From Isochrysis galbana (lineage: Eukaryota; Haptophyta; Isochrysidales; Isochrysidaceae), in the NCBI GenBank assembly GCA_018136815.1, contig CM030936.1, positions 6,446,005-6,510,004 on the forward strand: 64,000 bases of DNA, given 5' to 3'. The notes beneath the pieces are model-generated. The model had not been told where the DNA came from. It saw nothing but the letters and a program-made list of their open reading frames with translations, and made no database searches. Below are positions 1 to 11,381 of this stretch, piece by piece. The first letter of the stretch is position 1. Each line of letters starts with the position of its first letter. A program made the position numbers and the translations under genes.

Positions 1-16
1 GCGCCTCTGTGAGGGA

Positions 17-335
<319 letters not shown>

Positions 336-626
336 GGGCAGGGTTTCGTTCTCGTTCTCCCCCCCCCGCGCAAGGGGCTCCCTGGCTCCCAATCTCCTAA
401 CGTCGAGAAAGAGACCAGAACGCGATGTGCACCTCCCCCATTTTCTTTTCGCCTCTCTCTCTCGCGCGCGCGCGCGAGAGAGAGAGAAGCGCGAGCACCG
501 GATCACCACTTCAGGAGAGCACCCCTTCGAGAGAAGAATAAATGACCCTCGATAAAGAGAAAACCAGCTAGGTGCCCCTCTCTCTTCTCTGCTCTCCTCT
601 CAAACGCGGATGGGGGGGGCGGGGGA

Positions 627-2792
627 ATGCCCAAGCTTCTCTTCTTGTCCACGCCCCCCCCCACCACCGCTCGCCTGCCGCTCTCTCTCTCTCTCGCTCC
701 CTCTCTTTCCCCCCCCCTGGCCTCTCTCACCTCTCGCTCGCTCGCCCATCCTCTGCCACTGCTCGACGCAGTGAGGAAGCACTCGCACGGCCCCACTGCC
801 GCCCTCGCCGGCATGAGCCTCGCCCTCCTCTCACTCCTCTCCGTGGAGGGGCTGCAGCGGCTGCCGTCTGTGCGCCCTCCTCTCTCTTGCCCTCTGTGCT
901 CTCCTTCCTCTCCACTCTGCTCGGCGGGCGGGCTGCCGCCGATCCATAACATCCTCGCCGCATCTACCGCACCAGCGCTCGGGGAGCTCGCGTCGCCCGC
1001 TGAGCTCGTGCTGCCAGTTGGGGAGAGTGGCAGACTCACTCTTGACGTGGGAGAGCCAGAGGGGCTCGCAGTCGCACAGCTGATCCCGTCCGCGTCGGTT
1101 CTTCCCGAGCCGATCCTGGCTGAGTTTCCACCACTTCCGGACGGCGTGCCCGCCGTCGCACCGCCTGAGCCTGCCGAGGTGCCCTCACTCAAGGAGATTG
1201 TTGTGTTTGCGCTTCCAACCCTTGCAATGATGCTCTCCTCACCGCTGCTATCGCTGATCGATACGTCAGTCGTCGGACTGGCGGCTTCGACGGCACAACT
1301 CGCAGCTTTGGGCCCGTCGACCAAGGCGTGCGACCACCTGGCTTATCTCTGTTCCGCCCTCGGCGTCGCATGCACATCGCTCGCGGCCAAGGAGCTCGCG
1401 CATGACGGGCCAGGCGCCACGGAGAAAGCACGCCGCGTGGTCAGCACAAGTCTCACATCTGCGCTGGCGATCGGCACGGCCATCACCGTCGCGCTGGGCG
1501 TGGGCGCTGCGCCCCTGATGCGTGCCATTATGGGCGCGGCTCCTGACGCCGTTGCCTTCGCTGGCGCCGTCCAGTACACGACCGTGCGCGCCATTGGATA
1601 CCCAGCGGCACTCGTGGCTATGGTGTTGCAGGCAGGCTTCATTGCCAACAAGGATTCGCGCTCGCCTATGCTGGCGGTGCCGTTCGCCGCCGCTGCCAAT
1701 CTATTGCTCGACTTCATTCTCGTCGGACCTCTCAAGCTCGGTGCAGCGGGGGCGGCGTGGGGCACGGTCGCCTCGCAGGTCGTCTCAGCCGCATTCCTCC
1801 TGCGCATTTGGCATAAGAAATATGCTGTTGGAGTGCCAATGGCACCTGCGTGGTCGCCTTCGCAGGACGGAGCGTGTGGCGCACCTGCGCCTGCCACGCC
1901 GCTCCGTTGGTGGCGACCACGCTCGCTCCCGGGCGCGCCGATCCGTTCGCTCAGGGCTGTCGTATCTATCTTTTCGCGGCCAAAGAAGGACGAGGTTGCC
2001 GCGCAGGTGGCTGTTGTGGCGCCCATGATGCTCGCCATCTCCGCACGCTCAGGCATGGCGTTATCCTTCACGGCGACGGTTGCCTCGCTCGGCACCATCG
2101 CGCTCGCAGCACACCAGGTTTTTGAGTGCCTCTACTGGCTCTTCTGCCCCTTTGGCGACGCACTCGGCGTCTGCTCGCAGGCCTACATGCCCAAGCTGCT
2201 CGCTGCCAAAGAGGGGCTTGCAATGCAATTACAAAATCGTGTCACCGCTGCTTCCGCCTCGCTCGGCCTGCTGTCGGGTGCCGCCTGCACGTGGCTCGCG
2301 GCAGGAATGCCGCAGCTTTTCACGCGTCACGCGGTCGTCCACGCTGCTATGGCGCCACCTGCCATCTGGATTGGCTACGCTATGTTCGCGTACATCATCT
2401 CGGGGGCCCTCGAGGGCTCGCTCCTCGCGCGACGTAAGCTCAAGCTGCTCGCCGCCTCGCACGTCTCCAATTTTTTCATAGCTGTTGGTGTGCTTCGGGC
2501 TGTGGCAAGGGGCTCCGCGTTCTCACTGGTTCAGGTGTGGCAGATTTATGTGGCGATCAACGTCGCCAAGGTATTGCAGTTCAGCGTCGCCCTCGCCCTC
2601 GGTTCGCGCAAGGCGCGATGGGAGGAAGCGCAACGTGATGCTTCACCTGATTTGTGGAACATTGCTCCCGAGGACTCGCTCATCCCACGCACACCGCGAG
2701 TGTTGCACGTATCTGAGGACACGCTATATGAACTGATCGGTGAGGAGCTTGGCGAGCAGTCGACTCCCCACCAGCCGCTCATGCAGCCGTGA
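627..2792 (+). CDS. MATE-family efflux carrier, plastid/EDS5-like type
   Basis: Multidrug and toxic compound extrusion carrier, a 12-helix antiporter of organic solutes. The MATE core starts near residue 186 of the long form, where a KEIVVFALPTLAMMLSSPLLS helix 1 and an IDTSVVGL segment are followed by repeated hydrophobic helices to about residue 650. It is a single exon ending in TGA. The first in-frame ATG is at 627, but residues 1-62 are translated CT-rich leader. The ATG at 813 (MSLALLSLL) is as likely or better and gives 659 residues. The long N-terminal extension (about 120-185 residues before helix 1) resembles the extensions of plant plastid MATEs such as EDS5, so an organelle address is possible (inference). 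The substrate cannot be told from sequence. Family call is sure; start and location are not. Confidence 0.88.
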   Translation: MPKLLFLSTPPPTTARLPLSLSLAPSLSPPLASLTSRSLAHPLPLLDAVRKHSHGPTAALAGMSLALLSLLSVEGLQRLPSVRPPLSCPLCSPSSPLCSAGGLPPIHNILAASTAPALGELASPAELVLPVGESGRLTLDVGEPEGLAVAQLIPSASVLPEPILAEFPPLPDGVPAVAPPEPAEVPSLKEIVVFALPTLAMMLSSPLLSLIDTSVVGLAASTAQLAALGPSTKACDHLAYLCSALGVACTSLAAKELAHDGPGATEKARRVVSTSLTSALAIGTAITVALGVGAAPLMRAIMGAAPDAVAFAGAVQYTTVRAIGYPAALVAMVLQAGFIANKDSRSPMLAVPFAAAANLLLDFILVGPLKLGAAGAAWGTVASQVVSAAFLLRIWHKKYAVGVPMAPAWSPSQDGACGAPAPATPLRWWRPRSLPGAPIRSLRAVVSIFSRPKKDEVAAQVAVVAPMMLAISARSGMALSFTATVASLGTIALAAHQVFECLYWLFCPFGDALGVCSQAYMPKLLAAKEGLAMQLQNRVTAASASLGLLSGAACTWLAAGMPQLFTRHAVVHAAMAPPAIWIGYAMFAYIISGALEGSLLARRKLKLLAASHVSNFFIAVGVLRAVARGSAFSLVQVWQIYVAINVAKVLQFSVALALGSRKARWEEAQRDASPDLWNIAPEDSLIPRTPRVLHVSEDTLYELIGEELGEQSTPHQPLMQP

Positions 2793-4639
2793 GCGCCTCT
2801 CACTCTTTATCGTTGGAGTGATGAATCCATGCATGGTATCCAAGTGCGCTGGTCACAAGCCCATCTGAATCGCTGAGATGAAATCAATCGATGGCTGCGC
2901 ATTCGTTTGGCGTCGTTCAATCCCTCCCATACTTCATCTTCATGGATGCATGAACCTTCTTGTCATGGACACTTACCCCCCACTTGCCGGGCGGGGGCTC
3001 TCCCTCTTTGAAGTTCCTGTTTGCGACATCCGACTCTCAGTCGCCACACATGCCATCGCCTCTCTGCTTGTCTTGTTCTTACCTTCCGCGCGGGCTTGTC
3101 GCAAAGCAGCTGCGAGTCTGCCGAGCGGGGCGGCAAGAGTCGCTCCACTTCTCCCACCGCACCTCGCATCTTTCTCGGCATCCGCGAGACCTTCCGACTT
3201 CATGGTATGACTGATGTACCCGCAGCCAAGCTTGTGCTAAAGCGGCAACTTCCTGTTTGCTGGCATCCGCGAGACTTTCCGACTTCATGGTATGACTGGT
3301 GTGCCCTTCGTGAAGCTTGAACTGAAGCTGCAACTGCAGCTGCTGTTTACTTGCCTCTGCCCACCTCGTGCTTATATCGAAGACTACATTGTTGTCGCTC
3401 CTTGTCTTCTGCACACATGGCCTTCCGTGTTCTTGAGTACCGGTTATGTCAAGTTGGGTCCTTTGGGTTGGTGCAATGGTCCATAGTTATCGTGTTCTAG
3501 TTTAGCTCTTACTTAGGTGTGCAGTGGTCTCTGCTTCTCCTTGGTCTTATTTTAAATCATCTGAGCGTTAGTATCAATACTCCCACTAGCCCGGTGGACT
3601 ATCACGCGACGCCCGACACCTCTGAACTATCACGCGACGCCCGACACCTCTCAGCGCACCTGCCCGTACGCCTTGACGTGAGCTAATGCCATAGACACAT
3701 ACACATATGCACCCCTTCAAATCTCCCCCCCTCGCAGACCCCCGGCTCCCATTATAACTCCCCACAAGCTACAATGATAATGAGGGAAAGACCCAGTGAC
3801 CAGTGAGGCGGACCGACCTACGACCTACGTCGGGCGACTCACATAGTAGGAGCACAGCACCGGGGGGGGGGGGGGGGACTTCTCATCAGAGAAGAAGAAC
3901 GGCCCTAACCAGTTCGCGCCGTGAGCAATCCTCGAAGAATAAATGACTCCGATCCGAGTAACCTGCGCCACCGGGCAAGATAAAGAGAGGATGGAGCCTC
4001 CGCCCGACTCCGCCCGTGCTGGCCCTGGCCCGCTGCTAATGAGTACTGAGTACAGAGGAGAAGAGCCCTAGTATGTAGCCCTGTGGATGCAGGGCGTCCA
4101 CCGGCCCCCCGGGCGGAGGGTGTGGTACCGGATGTGAAGCAAGCCGCCGCAACCGCGCTGGTGCGCTAGCTGCCGGCTGCCGGTGCCGGTGCGCCTTCGC
4201 CTTCGCAAGCCGTTTCCAAAGAGGAAAGAGGACACGAGACACGAACTTCGCTACGACAGGACATCAAGGATTGTCGTCGAGTGTGGGGCGGGGGCATTGA
4301 GTAGAATGAAGAGTTTGTCTGCTTTATTCTTTAGCTTTGGCGGCTTCCACTTGGCAAGCACTTGGAGGTTGGAGGTTGGAGGGCCACGTCAGACCTCAGA
4401 GGCGAAAACGACTAAAAAACTTTTTACTACTACTACCTCCATTTCAAAACTGAAACCCGTAGGACCGGTAGATCAAAAATAAAACTAATAAGAGCTAGAC
4501 GAGAAAGCGCGCCCTTGAACTATGTTGCATGGGGTACATTGTACATTGGGGCTTAATCCTATTACTTTAGACGGTCTCACAATTGTCACTTTATCCCTCA
4601 ACCACGGCGGCGGCCACGGGAGCCACTCGATCCCTGCCT
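2793..4639. other. Intergenic, no gene seen; short tandem duplications
   Basis: No convincing coding sequence. It holds an imperfect tandem duplication of about 85 bp at 3177-3346 (the motif ggcatccgcgagac recurs at 3177 and 3262) and a 27-bp duplication at 3600-3650 (ctatcacgcgacgcccgaca). There is also a G15 run near 3862. The first few hundred bases probably include the 3' UTR of the MATE gene. Confidence 0.6.
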
Positions 4640-4647
4640 GTCACGCG

Positions 4648-5163
4648 CCTAGATGTGAAAAACAGCGGGTGAGGTCTAGAAAGACATTAAAAAAAACAGC
4701 TGTTTTTGGGAATCGAAAATAAACAGTAAAAAACAGTGAGAAAAACAGTGGGGCCACATATACCGCAGGGGGGCCTTTCCCCCGCGCGCGCGGAACGCCT
4801 CCGCCTCCGCTCCTCTGCGTGCCCTGCGTCCTACGCATACGTAGGCCGCCGCCGCCGCTGCCCCCTCCCCTCCCCTCGGCCGATGGCGAGCCGCTATCGG
4901 TGTTCAACCCCAAGCCCACGCACGCGCCGCGATCCGCGCGCGTGCTGGTGGTGGTGGCCGCGGTCCCGTGCGCACGCCGCGCTCGCGCGCGCCTGGTCCC
5001 GCGCGCACGTCGCGCTCGCGCGCGCCGCGCGCGGGCGGCCCCAAGCCCCAGCCCCGCTCTAAAAAAACAGTGGCAAAAACGGAGGGCGTTTGAAAAACAG
5101 TGAACAACACTATTTTTGGCCTCCGAAACAAAACACTGTTTCTAGCTGTCTTTCACATCTAGG
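4648..5163. mobile_element. MITE-like element with 19-bp TIRs and 8-bp TSD
   Basis: The left end CCTAGATGTGAAAAACAGC is matched by an inverted right end at 5145-5163 with one mismatch. The element is flanked on both sides by GTCACGCG (4640-4647 and 5164-5171), which is a perfect 8-bp target-site duplication. The 516-bp interior is GC-rich with AAACAGT-rich ends and no credible coding sequence, so it is non-autonomous. An 8-bp TSD fits hAT or P-like transposases (family knowledge), but the terminal bases are not the usual hAT YAGGG. The superfamily is therefore left open. Confidence 0.85.
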
Positions 5164-5286
5164 GTCACGCGGATGCGTGCGGCAAGTCATACTCATTCGA
5201 ACCATCCGCATTCACGATACACTTACACACCATTTGCTTAGTATCAAACAAGTCATTGAGCTTCTCTGAAGGATACTCATTATTGA

Positions 5287-6643
5287 TAGGGCGGTCAAAC
5301 AGGGCTTTTTAAGTACTAATATGGGGGGGGGGTGACATTTTTTGACCATTTTCCAAAGTCCACAACAAAACTCCCAGGGGGGCCACCTGCCGCCACGAAA
5401 ATCTTCGGCACGCCTAACTCGGGCTCTCCGGGCCCCTCGCGGCGGCGCGTTAGCGCGCATGCGGGGCGAATGGTCGCAGACTTCGACGAGGTTCCAGCGC
5501 GCGGCGGGCGCGATTGGCGGCGCCGTCCCGGCGTCACTTTGACATTTGGTGCCTTGGCTGGCCCGCACACCGGGCCAATGAGCAAGAAGGGCCTCGCAGC
5601 GCGCCCGGTCGCGGCTCCGAGTTGGGCGCTCCGGGCCCCTCGGGGCCGTGCGTGAGCGCGTTTGAATGCCGCCGGGGGTGGATTGCGACGAGGCACCGGC
5701 GCGCGGCTGGCGCGATTGGCGTCGCTGGCGCGGCGGGTTCTGCTCACTCAATGTCCTGGCTGGCCCGGACACCGGGCTGATGGCGAAGAAAGCTTTCGCA
5801 GCGCGCCCGGGCGCACGCCTAACTCGGGCTCTCCGGGCCCCTCGCGGCGGCGCGTTAGCGCGCATGCGGGGCGAATGGTCGCAGACTTCGACGAGGTTCC
5901 AGCGCGCGGCGGGCGCGATTGGCGGCGCCGTCCCGGCGTCACTTTGACATTTGGTGCCTTGGCTGGCCCGCACACCGGGCTAATGAGCAAGAAGGGCCTC
6001 GCAGCGCGCCCGGTCGTGGCTCCGAGTTGGGCGCTCCGGGCCCCTCGGGGCCGTGCGTGAGCGCGTTTGAATGCCGCCGGGGGTGGATTGCGACGAGGCA
6101 CCGGCGCGCGGCTGGCGCGATTGGCGTCGCTGGCGCGGCGGGTTCTGCTCACTCAATGTCCTGGCTGGCCCGGACACCGGGCTGATGGCGAAGAAAGCTT
6201 TCGCAGCGCGCCCGGGCGCACGCCTAACTCGGGCGCTCCGGGACCCCTCCGTTGGCGCGCTAGCGAGGGACGCGAGGGGGCGATTTGCGATGAGGCGGCG
6301 GCGGGCATGGGGGGCAGTAAGAGGCGCTCCTGGCAGCCTACGCGCATGGCTGTGGCTGTCCGAGGCACGCTGCGCCGGGTACGCGTCGATTAGCGGCCCG
6401 ACGCTCGCCCGCGCTCGCGTCGGACGTCGGCCCTCCGCGATAGTGATTTCTGGCCAATTTGCGCGTTTTCTGGTTACGCATCGCTGTGGGGGCTACCGTG
6501 GGGGGTCTAGGGCCCAAAGGGCACCGGATATGTGCTAGTTACACCTATCCGGTCACCATATCCAAAAATCTCGTAATGAATCCTCAATCTTGACTTGGTC
6601 AATTTTCACCCTTAGAAGTTAAAATAGCTGTTTGACCGCCCTA
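5287..6643. mobile_element. TIR element (hAT-like ends), 1.36 kb, with TTATTGA TSD
   Basis: The left terminus TAGGGCGGTCAAACAG (5287-5302) is perfectly inverted at 6628-6643. Both sides carry TTATTGA (5280-5286 and 6644-6650), a 7-bp duplication that can be read as 8 bp if one terminal A is shared. The TAGGG start plus a 7-8 bp duplication suggests hAT superfamily (inference). The interior carries a 405-bp tandem duplication and no transposase, so it is non-autonomous. Related ends occur at 13344-13466 and about 17105. Confidence 0.85.
5409..6240. repeat. 405-bp tandem duplication, about 2.05 copies
   Basis: Copy 1 runs from about 5409 and copy 2 from about 5814; a partial third copy starts near 6220 (ctaactcgggc) and then diverges. 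The two full copies differ by only a few bases (for example gggccaatgag versus gggctaatgag). The unit is GC-rich. Open frames of up to 250 residues cross it in several frames on both strands, which is what high GC with few stops gives, so I do not call genes here. Confidence 0.9.
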
Positions 6644-6650
6644 TTATTGA

Positions 6651-7186
6651 ATGCCTGCATGCATTGCTCAGCCAAACGGTCCCCCTAGCCCCCCCCGGCC
6701 CCCCCGGCCCCCCTGGCCCGCTCCTCAGTAAGACTGTGAATAGGTTTCATTTGGAGCTATCTAGATATTAGGTTTGGGCGTTTTTTGCTATCTAGATAGA
6801 TATAGATAGTGCCCTTCGGCTTTCTAGATAGATACAGATAGTGATAGTGCTTCTGCCAAACCTATTATACCTCTTGAATAATATCACGGATCTCTTCATT
6901 CCCCTAATGCTTTGAGTTCGAACCTCCGCCACAGGACAACGCCCCAATGTACCCGCTATCTCATAAAATTAACAAAATCTTTGCTATGGTTCCTCATAGG
7001 CTAGCAGGGAGCCAGAGGTTTCAGTTTTGAAACGGAGGTAGTACTACAACAAAAGTGACTCGATCGGACCCGTTTTGGCGCCGCCCGCCGCACTCTTCTC
7101 CCGCCTCTCGTCGCTCGCGCTCTTCTCCTCATCCTGCCTTTAGGGCTGATTCAGCTTCTAGGAACTGTCCCTGGCCTGCCGCGCTT
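6651..7186. other. Intergenic with GATA-type simple repeats
   Basis: Contains C/G runs (6685-6722) and several copies of tctagatagata-like motifs at 6758-6845. The remainder is AT-richer than the surroundings. A ttcgaacc motif at about 6916 resembles a tRNA T-loop, but no cloverleaf could be built around it. Confidence 0.5.
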
Positions 7187-7386
7187 CTCTCTCTCTCTCT
7201 CCCCCTCCCCCCCCCCTCCCTCCCCCCCCCCCCCCCCCCCTCCCTCCCTCCCTCCCGCTCTCTCTCCCCTCCCCCCCTTCTCTCTCGCTGTCTGGTCTTC
7301 ATACCGCTCTCTCGCGCTTCTCGTCTCTCATCGCTGCCCTCTCTCCCTCCTCTGCAGCGGGAGGGCGTGTGCTGCTGTGTTGTCCG

Positions 7387-9504
7387 ATGCACCGCGCTAC
7401 TGCCGGCTCTACCTTCCCACGCGAGCGGCAGCGTGCGCTGCTCTACGCGCTTGCGCTCAGCATCGTCTATCTCGTCGCGTATCAGCACGGCGCCGCCTCT
7501 GTCGTGGCGACCCGGAGTGCTCAGCGCCTGCCCGCCGAAGGAGTTCTTCATCTTTGCGTTAGACAGCTTCTCTCTTCGAGTTACGAGCTGTACCAGCCAA
7601 TCTTGTGGTGCCTTAATGGGACAACAGGGGACACGGACATGCGGCGACACGCCAGAGTCATGGCGCACACCAAGACCAGGGCTCCTGGCAAGCTTGCCGT
7701 CAAGGACATGGCGATGACAGGGAATAATTTTGCGTGGAGCGCAAAGGAAGCAGGAGGTGCAGTCGAACATCAACTGACTGCTGGGGAGCACCGGTTTGCT
7801 CAGGTGCAGGTGCAGCATGCTGATGGGTTGCCGCAGGCGAGGGGAGTGCGCTCACCTGCTGGAATGCAGCTGTCTGCCCGAGTGCCGCAGTCACACGTGG
7901 CTTCAGTTGCATCCAACGCGGAGAAGAAGGTGATTGCTTATTCTCTTTACGGCTCCAACCCGAAGTATGTCCTCGGCGCTGAGCGCAACGCCGAATTAAT
8001 CAAGAGCGTCTTTCCCGGGTGGATCGCACGCTTCTACTTGGATGCGTCGACGGTGCCAGAAAGGACTCAAATGCGACTACGAGAGTTGGGAGCTGAACTT
8101 GTTCCCATCGACATGGAAAAGCGTGAGTGCTGCGTCTTAGACTTCATGCAATGTGATTGCTCTTGGCGAGCGCCCACTGTGAAAAGGGCCAGCGTCCATG
8201 GGGATTGATGGGAGCGCAGCTCCTCAGGGAGTGTACGGGATTAGAAAGGCTCCACTACGTATGTGAGCAATTATGTACACAACGCTCAGAGTCAGCGTGG
8301 TGGTGAGTATGGTCCTTGTGCACTTTGTGCGGACAAGTTGGCCTGTAGAGAGCGACGATCGGCTGCCACAACATATTCATGCTAGCCACCGCGCCCCGCT
8401 CTTGTCCTGAAGGTGGCCACCAATCGATGTTTTGGCGCTTTTTTGCTGCCGCCGACGACTCGGTAGACCGCTTTATTTCGCGCGATGTTGATTCGCGGCT
8501 CATGCAAAGGGACTATGTGGCCGTGACGGAATGGGAACAGTCGGGACTCGCTTTTCACGTATTGAGAGATCACCCATCTCATTCACGGTATGCCATGTCG
8601 GGCGGCTTGTGGGGCTGCGTTAAGGGCGCACTCCCAAATTTGATGGACCAGGTGAGCTTCATTGGCGCCACGCTCGTCGGCCTTCTATGCGCGTCAGCCT
8701 TGTAAGCTGCTGTTTCTGCATGCCGATCTTGGTATGCTTGCCCAACCATCAGCTTTATATGACGCGCGTACCACAATTTTGCCTAGATCGACTCGTATCC
8801 AGCCAACTCCAATTATCTAACCGACATGAATTTTCTCAACTCCATCGTGTGGCCTCTCGCCGAGAGTCGGGCATTGCAACATGACTCCTTTTCTTGTGAT
8901 GTGTTTCGTGGCGCACAGGCGTACCCCGTCGCCGCTGATCCGCGAGGAGCTCATGTTGGGCAGGTAAGCGGCCTCTGTTCAAATGTGGTGGTAATGCGTC
9001 ACCTTGGACCGCGGGTGCACTACGCTCCATACAGTCAACGGGAACGTTCAGCTATAAGTGAGGCTGGATACTAGGGGGTTCCAACTGCGTGTCTCCTCGA
9101 TCTGTTGATTCACCTGTGCCCGGGGATATATCCACTCCTTCGTCTCGACTCCTTTCTCAACACGTAGAGGTCTCGTGCGCCACCATGGCGAGCGCATGAA
9201 ATCCGCTCTTTCATGCATACTGACCACCCCATTGCCCCACATGGCCCAGGTTTTCGACGAGAAGGACGCACCACGTCCCATCGATGTTGGAATGATTCTC
9301 GCAGCCAAGCAGCCTGCTGCATGCATGCCAGGAGGACGCGGGTTTCTTTCCGAGGCCGTGTCCGCCGGCGAGCTGCCACGCGTGGAGTGTAACCGCCTAC
9401 ATCGGCAGTATCAAGTGCAGCCTGGCGTCTCATGGGGCGGCTTACCTGCACCTCTTGAGGAGAGATGGCATTCGTTGGACTGTGACCATCTTTCAGGACG
9501 ATGA
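7387..9504 (+). CDS. Type II membrane glycosyltransferase-like protein (4 exons)
   Basis: Exons 7387-8122, 8413-8651, 8787-8963 and 9250-9504 join in frame with GT-AG introns, giving about 468 residues. The ATG at 7387 (MHRATAGSTF) is followed by a hydrophobic segment at about residues 21-40 that looks like a Golgi signal anchor. The luminal part has a VIAYSLYGSNPKY start, a DVDSRL stretch (D-x-D motif of GT-A enzymes), FHVLRDHPSHSRY, MSGGLWGCVKGA and a QHDSFSCD segment. This ordered set is characteristic of a glycosyltransferase-like family of algae and other protists. Donor and acceptor sugars are unknown. The last exon after the AACMP segment is less conserved-looking, so the true C-terminus may differ. 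A C/T-rich tract at 7187-7350 lies just upstream of the start. Confidence 0.75.
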
Positions 9505-10377
9505 CGCGACCAACCCACTCCAAAGTCGCTCTGTTGCACAAGCGCGGCGATGACAAGGGTTGCAAGTCGGTTGCGAGCCCGTGCAAATGTTGAGGCATGG
9601 CCGAACAAGGAGCAACAATGTTTGACGCCACGTTCTTGCGAGGCAGCATGGCTCGTTAGCATTTCCAAATAGGCGCACAAAGTAGTTCTAGGTGTCTCAA
9701 GCCATGTGAGCGGCGTGACGGTCTTGTGGATGTCACTGGTAAGGGGACGTACTCCCTTCGCATCATTAAGCGAAGTTCGTGATATATTTCTGCCTTATTG
9801 TGCATTCATCATCGTTCATTCGTCACGCCGGCAAGTATGCAGGACGCCTTTCGTTTCTTTTGAAGTTGTTGCAAGAACCTTTATATTTTGTTCGCGCCCA
9901 GGGCTGAGCACGAGACGCGGGCTTCGATGTGCGTGCGCGGGCTCCGCAGCTGTATGTGGCGTCGATACCGCAGTTGGAGTGAAGGTGTGTGCGTGCAGTG
10001 CAGGTGCCTGCTTATTTTCCCGATAACATGGGTGGTGTGCCCCACCACTTGATCAACTTTGGCTCTCAACTTGCAATCCCACGCGAGCACGATCAACAGC
10101 CACCTTGGGGGGCTACTGGCCGCCCAGCGCGCCCCGTTCACCGTGTACCTTCACCTGCAGTTCCTGCACTCTCACCTTCAATTGCACCTTCACTGAAGAA
10201 AAAACTTCGGACCAGCACCTTCCCAGTTGGAAAAAAATTTTATTGCATGGCCCTAGCTAGCCCCTCCTGCCTCGCTCCCTCGCTGGCTCTCACGCCCCTG
10301 CCGGTCGACAGGAGCTGGCTGGGGGGTCCTGATCATGGGGGCCCAGGGGGCGGAGGGGTTGGTCAGAGCGAGAAGCA
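9505..10377. other. Intergenic, no gene seen
   Basis: No reading frame here has recognisable domains or plausible composition. It probably holds the 3' UTR of the preceding glycosyltransferase-like gene. The open frame at 9989-10417 is a chance frame that runs into the repeat element beginning at 10378. Confidence 0.45.
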
Positions 10378-10920
10378 AGGTGTCGTTCCGTCAATTGTGG
10401 GACATCAGTCGAATTGAGCGATCAAATGTCCACAGTTGTATATAGAGCAGTATTTTAAAATTAAATGAAGACTAGCATAACAACTTTTTTCTCTGCTTTC
10501 CCCCGCGCCCCGAGGGGGACGCCGTGTCAAGGCTTTTCCTCTGCGTTTCCTCTAAGGCCGACAACTACATAAACACACAGTTTAAGAGATATTTCTCACG
10601 GAGCACCTGTGATGACTTGCAGTCACATCGGTGCACGCCGTGCATGGGCACGGCGCGATGTGCATCGGTCCCCCCGCGGAGACGCCGTGCGTGCGCATGA
10701 ACACTCGTTCCCTCCGCGTACCCCCTGCGGCCCACAACTACGTAAATTAGCCGTATAAGAGATGTTTCTTTACGCAGCACGTGTGATGACTTGCAATCAC
10801 ATTGTGCACGCCGTGCGTGGGCACGGCGCGATGTGCATCGGCGCCCCCCGCGGGGGCGCCGTGCGTGCGCATAGCAACTTCCAGGAAGGTGCGCGCCGTG
10901 CGTTCACTCTTTCCGCGGGG
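10378..10920 (+). mobile_element. Copy of the AGGTGTCG-ended repeat element, left half
   Basis: It starts AGGTGTCGTTCCGTCAATTG, identical to the left end of the 1.96-kb element at 53435. Then follow the same leader (ttgagcgatc, tgtccacagttgtat, ttaaaattaaatg) and a tandem array. The array here has two units with a period of 174 bp (the gatgacttgca motif at 10611 and 10785), each ending in a GC-rich hairpin with gccgtgcgtgcgcat. Similarity to the 53-kb copy stops after cactctttccgcggggg. No right terminus was found, so this copy looks truncated or solo. Confidence 0.75.
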
Positions 10921-11084
10921 GCCGGCCTCTTCAGCAAAGGGGGGGAAATGCTGCGAGCGAAGCTCATTTCCTCTCTTGGGAGCGAGTCGCGAAGGCGCAC
11001 CGGCCCCCCGACACACACAGGGTGGGGCCAAATGAACGCTTATTGCTTATTGCCTTTTTGTTGAAGCATGGCTTTTCCACATAG

Positions 11085-11190
11085 TTAGGTGATTCAACAC
11101 TTTTCATCCACATGTTGGGTGGTGGTGTTGGGTGGTGGTGATTGAACGCTTTTCCATATGTTGGGTGGTGGTGACTGAACGCTTCTTGCT
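11085..11190. repeat. Short tandem repeat, ttgggtggtggtgattgaacgc type
   Basis: About three degenerate units of a motif meaning, on the minus strand, ggaaaagcgttcaatcacca. The same motif forms the 65-bp tandem repeat at 47890-48020, so the two loci are related. Confidence 0.65.
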
Positions 11191-11381
11191 TTGAGAAAGG
11201 AAGCGCGGGAGTGGCTGCGAGATATTTTTGTTCGGGGCCGCGCGTGTGGTGAGATCATTAAGATTTTTTGATATCTGCAGATTTGTTCTCAAGGGTTCAT
11301 GATATTGATCCCGTACAATGCATGGTGCAGCTGGCCATTTCCCATTTCCGATTTGCGGGTTGCATGAGAACAAGCGTATGC

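Noticed and set aside
503-1324. Minus-strand open frame of 273 codons opposite the MATE gene
   Set aside because: Antisense of a GC-rich gene; starts with TTG and has low-complexity sequence.
5212-5973. Long minus-strand frame through the 405-bp duplication
   Set aside because: The same product is repeated because the DNA is repeated; all six frames are partly open due to high GC.
6905-6925. tRNA-like T-loop motif ttcgaacc
   Set aside because: No A box, anticodon arm or acceptor stem could be built on either strand; the same for ttcgaacc at 5196.
10560-10890. Possible CRISPR array in the regularly spaced repeats
   Set aside because: Units are 174 bp long without short unique spacers, in a eukaryotic setting; the 53.6-kb array is the same kind of tandem repeat.
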